From Lepidonotus clava (taxonomy: Eukaryota > Annelida > Polychaeta > Phyllodocida > Polynoidae), in assembly GCA_936440205.1 (NCBI GenBank), contig OW387147.1, forward strand, positions 35,117,629 through 35,181,628: a stretch of 64,000 nt of DNA, in the 5' to 3' direction. The notes under the pieces were generated by a model that saw only the letters and a program-made list of their open reading frames with translations, was not told the DNA's origin and did no database searches. The position numbers and the translations under genes are program-made. Below are positions 56,901-64,000 of the stretch, one piece after another (within the stretch, counting starts at the first letter, position 1; every line of letters starts with the position of its first letter).

Positions 56901-58351
56901 GCAGTAGTATTGTCTCCTTATCTGGACGACCTGCACAATAATACTCACTATAAAACTTATTCTAACACCATGACACTGACGAAGTCTTGTCGTTAGACTC
57001 AATACGGGATGGGTATTGGTGGCTCTTGCCACTCCCTCTCAAACTTACCTTGGAGTCGCCAACAGCTCGTTGGACGACTCCACCTGTGGTGTCGCCTCAC
57101 GTGGCCGACACGTCAACATTCCCACTACCCTGTAAGGGGGACAACTCATCAAAGAATTCTGTCACAGCCAATCTAATACTGGGCAATCTGGACCAAAGTA
57201 CTTGGTCACCTACAATTACTCTAAACTTACCAGGGTGAACACCCTACGAAGCGCTTATTCCCTTAGGGCACCTCCATGTGAATTGTTTCCAATGTAGACA
57301 TTTACACTAATGTCCTGTACGGAGAATGACTAAACAAAGAATTCTGTTACAGCAAATCTAGTGTTGTACAACTCAGACCGGAATCCCTGGTCACCCATAC
57401 CTGAATCCACATGTGCAGTGTCAGTCCCCAACAGTTAATAGTATCAAATAATACCATAATACCCATACGGTACAAATCACCCACACTCCAAAAAGCCTAC
57501 TTAAAATCGGTAATGTCAACAAACCTCTAGTCAGTAAAACCTTCTATTATCGCCCAACCACGCGCGAGGTAAAATGTTTGATCATGTTCGCCTAAACAAT
57601 CCCTCCCACTAAAATCATATAGCCCGACGTCTATCAGTGCCCAACACTATCACCTTATGCTGTTCATAATATCATCAATTACCACAGGACCTGGAAAAAA
57701 TAATGAGTTTAGTACACAAGATCCTAGTTTTCGGCCCGCGTCCACCATCTTGGATCCAAAAGTAAACACCAGGTGGCCGCCCATGCTACCCGTTACAAAA
57801 ATCACCAGCGAAACACAGTTTCTAGTTCCGGGAGTGACATCAGCTTCCAGAATACAACCACGTGAAGGCGAACCGAAAACCACTAGGAAGAGTTTTGGCC
57901 AACAATCCCCTTAAAATACCACGGTTAGTAGCCTACCTAACATGCCGAGAACTGTGGAAAGAAGGCCGAACTTACCCGGGCTCGGAGAGGTCGGGGCGCT
58001 GGACCGTCTCGACGAGGAAGGCGCTCCAACAGCAGGCGTGGAGACGAAGGGGGCGGCACTCAACAACGGGCGTGGAAGAAAACAGTCTGTTGAATCCGCT
58101 ACTCCGCTACTCCCATGGGAACAATCCTGTTATCTGGAGCTCCGGCAGAATGTCTGGCTGCTCCTCTTGAATATATAAACTTAGGTGTACTAATCACTGG
58201 CCGGGAATTGGACTGACAGAATCACTTGGCGGAACCAACCCGGAAATTAAGTGTCCTAATCACAGGCCGGGAATTGGATCCGGGAATCACTTAGGTTAAG
58301 AATCACTAGAATTAAGAAATCATTATGTACAAAAGAAATTTATGAAGCGGG
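53922..58351. other. Non-coding tail of the retroelement, first part
   Basis: About 4.4 kb with no long ORF. It includes a LTR-like poly(A) word (GCTGCAATAAACTTGG, about 55542), A-runs near 55420, 55865 and 56577-56606, the 14-mer CTGACCGCCGTCGA (55403-55416), an inverted pair TAGACTGTATATT / AATATGCAGTCT (about 55850-55890), a diverged 186-bp-offset duplication (about 57150-57400) and a ~77-bp one (58190-58310). Such a long tail is rare in Ty3/gypsy elements. Confidence 0.6.
56251..56296 (+). promoter_or_regulatory. Internal TATA promoter resembling the LTR promoter
   Basis: GCGCCAC, then CCAGTATAAA (TATAAA at 56263-56268), repeats the two blocks that precede the LTR start site, with a shorter spacer. 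An initiator-like CAGATT lies at 56291, 28 bp after the TATA. GGCGCACCTGTTTATC at about 56222 resembles the LTR's GCGCCACCTGTTAACC. This may be a second promoter within the element or a relic of an older LTR. Confidence 0.4.
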
Positions 58352-58993
58352 CTACTGGACCGGGTAACACCGCGCCAGGTCAGCCACGCACCGGGCCCAT
58401 CGGCGCAGCTGCCGGGGACTTGGGAGAAATCCCTCGGTGTACTCCCGGTAGTCGTGAACGGAGATCACGCCGTCCGTGGTCCTCCGGGTGACGTGAGTAA
58501 AACGGGCCAGGTTGACGCTGGGGGTCCGGTTCCAGGCGTTGATGGCGCCCAGCTCCACGTTGATTCTGGGAACGGCCTTGTTTACCCAACGCTGAATGGC
58601 CGAGTCGTCGCAGAGCCGTTCCCACTCCGAGCAGTTGAGGCCGGTCAGCTGAGCGAAAGTAAACTGGCAAGCAGCCGGGTGACACAGAAAGTTGGTGGCG
58701 ATCTCGTTGAGCACTTCCACGTAGTGAGCCACCGCCGTATCGATCTTGGAAAAACGGGGAAGCCACAATTCCAACTCCTCGTCCCACGTAAAGAGGTCGT
58801 AGACCGAAGGGACGATGATCAACACGTCCTTCGGCCATACCGTGTGGTGGGCGAAAGCCTGGCATCCGAGGTCGGCGGTGGTGGCCTCTGAAGTACTGAC
58901 AACTTCTGCCTCTGCCCCTTCTGCTTCTATCACTGCCAGAAAATCAGTAAGGCCGGCGACCCTCTCGTCCCCGAACACGACGAGTTTAACCAT
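58352..58993 (-). CDS. Antisense ORF in the retroelement tail, possibly SGNH-like
   Basis: On the minus strand, ATG at 58993 has a strong start context (A at -3, G at +4) and opens 213 codons. The segment is GC-rich against an AT-rich tail. The order of motifs, KLVVFGDE (4-10), VLIIVPSVYDLF (57-68), INVELGAINAWN (144-155), DGVISVHDY (174-182) and PSPRQLRRW (191-199), loosely resembles SGNH/GDSL-hydrolase folds, but this is weak and by eye. The 161-codon frame on the same strand (58865-58380) is a shadow. An antisense gene in an LTR-element tail recalls HTLV HBZ only by position. Function unknown. Confidence 0.6.
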   Translation of the reverse strand: MVKLVVFGDERVAGLTDFLAVIEAEGAEAEVVSTSEATTADLGCQAFAHHTVWPKDVLIIVPSVYDLFTWDEELELWLPRFSKIDTAVAHYVEVLNEIATNFLCHPAACQFTFAQLTGLNCSEWERLCDDSAIQRWVNKAVPRINVELGAINAWNRTPSVNLARFTHVTRRTTDGVISVHDYREYTEGFLPSPRQLRRWARCVADLARCYPVQ

Positions 58994-60383
58994 AATGGCG
59001 GGTGAAAGCTAAGAAAAGTAAAGTGACAGGACCAAAGGTGAAACGCATCTGTCCACGCTAAAATAACTGTTGGCACTGATTAAAATGACGTCAAAACGAG
59101 GCTAATTTGGGAAACCCCTTTTTTGATCCAAAAGATCCAAATTTTGAAATCGGCTAGCATGATCAAACCATCGTATAATTTCTTACAAAATCTGTGCTAA
59201 ACTAAAGCTTAGGTCCCCAGCCAACATAATCAAGCGACAGAATTAATTCAGATCGGCCCAAAATATCAGGTCGAACTGACTCCAGTCAAGCGCCTCGCTA
59301 AGTACACATGTACTAAGCATGACTGGTGGGCGCGCGACGGGAATGGTGATATTTTCTGGACCCAACTGCTTAATGTTGCTAGATCAGATGCAGGGACCTT
59401 GTATTTATTGTAAATAATGTTGTTCTGGTTGAAGTTTGATTGAAATTTGACACGCATTGTATAATGAAAATTCGTTTGTTCAAAATGTCCGAATTCTTTG
59501 TATTGACTTATGTTGTGTTAATTTGTTCTGAAATTGGATTTGATGTGTACTTGTTACTCTTAGAAGGTTAAGACAACTTTACACTGTATATATGTTGAGT
59601 TCTGTTGACTTGTGTTACAAATCATAGATATCAAAATCTGTACATGTATGTACTAAGTCAAAAACTAACTTTGTCACCTTATGCACGGGTGTCGTAATTC
59701 TTAAGCCCCATTATGGCTGACCATCCTTAAAACTTACCTTGTCACCTTATGCACGGGTGTCACAATTCTTAAGCCTCACTATGGGCTAACAACTCTAAAT
59801 TCACTTTATCACCTTATGCACGGGTGTCGCAATTCTTAAGCCTCAATCTAGGCTGATAATCATATTTCTTCATCCTCTAAAACTGACTTTGTCTTTTTGT
59901 CATCATGATTATGTCACCATTTACTTATCATACAAATGATCATGTTATCATTCCTCAACACTTACCTTGTCACTTTATGAACGGGTTCCGCTAACCTTGA
60001 GCTTCAAGGTGTGGAAGCCTACTCGATAAATAATTTCTTTTATGAACTTACCTTGAAACTTTATGAATGGTTTCACTGATCTTGAGTCTCAGCATGAGAC
60101 TACCAGCAAAATGTACTATGTACTAAAACAAAACCGATCATATGAATGTATCTTTGCTTATACTTCTAAGTGAACAAAAGAACTCCTGATTATATTGACA
60201 CTGTGCTGAATGTACCACGAGAGTCAAGGCCACCCACAATGGTTTCTCCATATGAAAAGTAATAATAACAAATATATCCAATCATCAAAAAATTGGAAAC
60301 TTTATCACATTTGATTGAAATCTTCATTTGGTTTGAGCTATGTCGTCCACCTCCTTAAACTCAAACACCTGACCGCCGTCGAA
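58994..60383. other. Non-coding tail of the retroelement, second part
   Basis: AT-rich, no ORF. It contains a tandem array of about 68-bp units (TCACCTTATGCACGGGTGTC..AATTCTTAAGCC) at about 59668-59880, with two more degenerate units at 59960-60110. The same 14-mer as at 55403 (CTGACCGCCGTCGA) lies at 60369-60382, next to the right LTR. Confidence 0.7.
59668..59880. repeat. About 68-bp tandem repeat in the retroelement tail
   Basis: Three close copies of TCACCTTATGCACGGGTGTC followed by AATTCTTAAGCC. Two more distant copies (GAACGGGTTCCGCT and GAATGGTTTCACTGAT versions) follow at about 59960-60110. Confidence 0.85.
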
Positions 60384-61003
60384 TGTACTAATAGCTTAGC
60401 ACTTTTAATATATCCTCATGTTATATAATCCATCAAGGATCAGGCTTAGCAAGTCTACTTCTAGTCTACTTCTAGAAGAAATATCTTGGGTTCCTAGCGC
60501 CACCTGTTAACCAGTATAAAAGGCGCTGCAAGGTAGGGAGCGAGCAGTTAGTAGTCACTTAGTTTTAGTGAGAACATCAGCTAAGTAAGTTTAGCCAAGG
60601 AGTTACCTGGAGTAAGTACATCGGCTCCCGTGTAACAGACTGGAGTTTACCAATATCAACTACCTCGGACATAGGATTGTGATAGAGCTGAGTACTAGAA
60701 TGGTCTAGAAGGTGTTGGAGCAACTCGTGTTCTAAATGTGGTTGATTGCTGATAGGAGATGGGAGGTGGACTGATGAAGACTTATACATGGTGGCTTTGA
60801 CTCGGGATGAGATGTTTATTGAATAAAAACCCTTTCATATTAAGAAGCTCCCTCATCGTTCATTTCTTTTGAACTATTGGGAAGTGGACGGACAAACTTT
60901 AAACGCAGTCTGAATTACTCAGGCATTCTGGACAAACGACTCATGGAGACTTAGATATACACAAACCTCACGCAGTCTTAAATCAAACATTAACAATAGT
61001 TCA
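60384..61003 (+). repeat. Right LTR of the retroelement
   Basis: It is about 620 bp, starts TGTACTAATAGC and ends AATAGTTCA, and is followed by TCAC. It carries the same promoter and AATAAA (60822-60827), which would end the element's transcripts. Near identity with the left LTR marks the insertion as young. Confidence 0.95.
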
Positions 61004-61007
61004 TCAC

Positions 61008-61984
61008 GATTATAAATGCGTTTCGTTGAGGTAAAAAAACAGCATATGATAGATACCCGTGATAAAAGACCAATAAGGTAGGTACACTCGATAAAAGACC
61101 ACCTAGAGTCTAAAGATAAACTAAGAAAGAATCGCAATCATATTCCATCAAATTCTTCATCATTTATGCCAACTTTATGGCTGGAACCGGAAAACTCCTT
61201 TTAGATACCCACTCCATCAGCTCACAGGAAGAATATTATTGTACATTGGGGATGGGCGGAAAACCTAATCATTGTATCTAATAAATCAGTTGAAAAAAAG
61301 AAGTAAGTATAATGTATGGACAAGATATGAACAAGTAACAAGTAAGTCCTCTCAAACTGATATTCCCATGACACAATGGCCTCAGACCACCAGCTTCTAT
61401 CAATCCTGGTTAGCTTAGAAATTTAATATCGGCTCATTCATATGATCCTAGTATCTCTTTTTCAAGTACACGTCCCCAAATATCAACGTGTCTACCATAA
61501 TCAGTTAATGCTATTTTATTGGAGTGCCGCAGTCGATCTATTATTCAGACCTCTGTTCCACCTGTTCTCGCTTGGTATTGCCATTTGTGTAATTACTGTA
61601 CAGTTGGGAGCTGGTCGTTCCTGATACGCTATGACAGAGTGTGTGCTATTTGAGACTGAGGTCTCATTAACACAAATACATATTTATTGCATGTCTGCTA
61701 CTGTACAATTTCTCATACATACAATCGTAAGGACTTTAATTTATCTATTATCCCCTATTGTCTGTAGTAACCCTTACTGTGAGGCCCATGTCCCTGTGTC
61801 AAATTCATGAGATGGCCGTGTCACCCTGTGACCTTTTAGCCATCCCAATGATTCACGATATGTACACGTATCTAATTAATGTCTATGGTCATTTAATCGA
61901 GTCTGCGAGTAGTTCATGGAACAATTGTATATTTGTACAGTGAACCAATATATTTGGATATGTATAAAAAATATATCTACAAAA
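61008..61984. other. Stretch without recognised genes
   Basis: AT-rich right flank of the retroelement. Two frames of about 60 codons (61442-61624, 61758-61943) show no motif. Nothing else seen. Confidence 0.4.
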
Positions 61985-62151
61985 CAGGGGCGGATACAGG
62001 ATTTTCAAAAGGGGGGGTCCGCATAAAGCCTAAGTACTAAAACCGAGTGTAATCGCGCATACACTTGGGGCATTTACCCCTCTTTTTGTAGTTTAGGGGT
62101 CCACCAAAAGGGAGGGGGGTCAAACCCCCCCCCCCTCTGGATCCGCCCCTG
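61985..62151. mobile_element. hAT-like MITE (CAGGGGCGGATCC family), second copy
   Basis: The ends CAGGGGCGGATACAGG and GGATCCGCCCCTG enclose 167 bp. The interior, GATTTTCAAAAGGGGGGG, parallels the copy at 16958-17123. An 11-base C run lies near its right end (62125-62135). No clean 8-bp duplication. Confidence 0.75.
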
Positions 62152-62529
62152 CAAAATATAGATTGGTGCAGCAGAGGTCGAAGATATTACATAAATGGTA
62201 TGTATAGTGTGTCTAAAGCCCCATACCCCTTAGGTGATGTTACTGGCGACCGCCGACCACTTGTGGTGACATAATCAGTGGTCACCAGTCACATGACAAC
62301 CGTTTTCTGCGCCAAAATGCATGTTAGTATGGTGCACAAACTCAGTGACCGGTGACAGAATCATTGATAAAATCACCATTAAAATCACCGGATATATCTC
62401 AAACTTGCTTAATAATCAAGTCGCTCAGTCACTTTATATACAGACGATTCTGTCATAGATGGCCGGTCGCCAGTACCCGCTAACATCGCCTAGTGGGCAT
62501 GGGACTCACGTTGTTCAACTCTCCTCATC
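62152..62529. other. Stretch without recognised features
   Basis: No gene. Words such as CACCAGTCAC and GTGACCGGTGACAG recur and could form weak inverted repeats. Confidence 0.35.
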
Positions 62530-62533
62530 TTAA

Positions 62534-63441
62534 AGACAATGGCGCCATTATAGATCCAACCTTAAGATTTTTATGAAACTTTAGGTAATAAGAGTTAAAC
62601 ATATATGCATCCTAAAAATGCAAAAAAAAATAGGGGGTCACCATGGAAACTTTTGTGCTAGAGATATAACTATGTGAGCATAATTCCTTTAAAATAAACA
62701 TTTTTGAAAAAAATATGCTCAGGTAGAGTTTTCATGATAAATTTCATAATAATCCTCAAATCAATTACAAAATCATTGAAATCTAAACCTAAGACATATA
62801 TACACAAAATCCATGAACCAGTTAGAAAATAATATGGCTTTTATTGGAATAGAATATATCTTTTATTTTAAATAAATTGTTAAATCAATCAAATAAAATA
62901 TAAAATTTCCGATAGAAATGTTCACCAAAAAAAATTCAACCTTAAGAAATTCTCTAAAATTATACATAATGTAGATATTGGTGTTATCTATCATTTTCTG
63001 GAAAAAAAATTGGGGGTCACCATGCTTACTTGGTCAGGAAAGCCTCATATCTGTTCTAATATGGGAAAATGGTTTTATGTGAGTACCTATGAATTTTTGG
63101 GTTTAAACCCATTTTAAAATTTTGCCATAATGAATACACAAGTGTTTTTTATCCCCGAGATTGATATGAAACCATAGATATTTACTTTTTAAATGTAGTA
63201 TATCTAGAACAAAAAATATAAGCAAAAATGTTTTCATTTTCACCTAAAGTTGTTTTCAGCAGTTTCAAAATGTTCATGAAATTAGCCATATTTGAATACA
63301 TGTAGGTCTCAAACTAAAATAGTGGCACATTTTTCTTTTTCATTTATGAATTGCCCATATATTAATGTACATTCTAGCCAATTTTCATAAGAATTGAAGG
63401 ACTTTGGTTTTTTGGTCATGTGTATAATGGCGCCATTGCCT
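62534..63441. mobile_element. 908-bp MITE flanked by TTAA
   Basis: TTAA at 62530-62533 and 63442-63445 flanks inverted ends AGRCAATGGCGCCATTATA, about 19 bp with one mismatch. Each end contains the palindrome AATGGCGCCATT. The AT-rich interior has no ORF and repeats GGGGGTCACCATG at about 62634 and 63012. TTAA duplication suggests piggyBac-like mobilisation, but the end sequence is not the classical one. Confidence 0.75.
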
Positions 63442-63445
63442 TTAA

Positions 63446-64000
63446 GGGTACATCGAGAGAGGTCAGACGAAGTTTATCATCGACATTGATTGGTCTGCTA
63501 CTGTCTAGGGTATTCATTAGGGCGATCTTATAGTGGAGTTTAAGACCTAAATGTCGACGCCAAAGCTTTGGTTAGGGTAATGGTAATAATGTCATATTGA
63601 TATATTTCTCTTGACTATTAGCACTATTGATAACACCAATGCTGCTAATGGTTATAAGGTTCGTAACGTGCAGGGTTCTTAACAATAATGATCGATCATT
63701 TGGTCGTATTATATAAATCTGTGTATTGCATGCATGTGTGCCTGTAAATGGCTATTTCCTGTTTTCCCGAAAAGGAATGGCCGTATCTTTTTTCATTCGC
63801 ACCTGGAACTTGGCATAATATTTTGATAAGAATGCCTGTTTATAAGATAACTGTACATATGCGTTCTTTTCGGTAACAACAATTACATCAATTTATTTTT
63901 ACACTGTTCCCTCTAGATTTAAGAGATCCATATTGGATAAATTGAGAACACTTATAAAGTGTAACTTCTGCACAAAAAAGAAAGTACTCTCAAGTAACAC
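63446..64000. other. Stretch without recognised features
   Basis: AT-rich; no gene, RNA or repeat recognised to the window end. Confidence 0.45.

Larger units (their letters stand above)
40961..61003 (+). mobile_element. Giant Ty3/gypsy-type LTR retroelement with envelope gene
   Basis: The element is about 20.0 kb from the TG of the left LTR to the CA of the right LTR, flanked by TCAC at 40957-40960 and 61004-61007 (4-bp target duplication, as in gypsy-like elements). The order is LTR, primer site, gag, pol (protease, RT, RNase H, integrase: Ty3 order), two accessory ORFs, env, long tail with an antisense ORF, LTR. It is two to three times longer than most gypsy elements. The LTRs are almost identical, which implies a recent insertion. 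The main frames are open and the element looks whole, with no obvious breaks. An envelope with a Ty3-type pol suggests an errantivirus-like lineage, but clade needs a tree. Confidence 0.93.

Noticed and set aside
58380-58865. 161-codon minus frame overlapping the antisense ORF
   Set aside because: Same strand, other frame, Arg/Pro-rich composition and no good start; treated as a shadow of the 213-codon ORF.
1-64000. tRNA or rRNA genes
   Set aside because: I looked for T-loop (GGTTCGANTCC-like) words with a matching acceptor stem and for rRNA-like blocks and found none. A covariance-model scan would be decisive.

Overview
The window is animal nuclear DNA: AT-rich, almost gene-free, crowded with minisatellites, short inverted-repeat transposons (MITEs) and long G or C runs, with scattered splice-like signals. 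The MITE types (a CAGGGGCGGATCC hAT-like family, a TTAA-flanked family, a CAGGGTCCCCAC family) and frequent AGGCCT-type words suggest a marine invertebrate. I cannot place the species from this sequence.

The dominant feature is a very large, young Ty3/gypsy-type LTR retroelement at 40961-61003 (about 20 kb) that carries an envelope gene. Its two LTRs (about 631 and 620 bp) are almost identical, it is flanked by a 4-bp target duplication (TCAC), and its main reading frames are open. The plus-strand order is LTR, primer-binding site, an unusually long gag, pol (protease, reverse transcriptase, RNase H, integrase), two overlapping accessory ORFs, and an envelope gene. Gag and pol are linked by a textbook -1 frameshift signal (GGGAAAC, the gag stop, then a bulged stem). 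A tail of more than 6 kb follows. It holds an antisense gene of 213 codons, a second TATA promoter that resembles the LTR promoter, and tandem repeats. This layout recalls complex retroviruses and is the most novel item here.

Left of the element, 1-40956 holds mostly repeats: a 62-bp minisatellite (4157-4819), a 14-bp minisatellite (8073-8212), two diverged mosaic-repeat loci (about 7.8-11.1 kb and 27.0-30.0 kb) whose shared blocks lie in a different order, a GCGACAC array, and several MITEs. Host-gene evidence is thin. I list short coding-like segments with splice, promoter or poly(A) signals: 20197-20244 (-), 22490-22693 (+), 24980-25035 (-), 32008-32274 (+, behind an ETS/CRE promoter), 34137-34316 (+) and 37734-38197 (+, possibly TNF-ligand-like). 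None is certain.

Right of the element lie two more MITEs and unannotated AT-rich sequence. I saw no tRNA, rRNA or CRISPR array.
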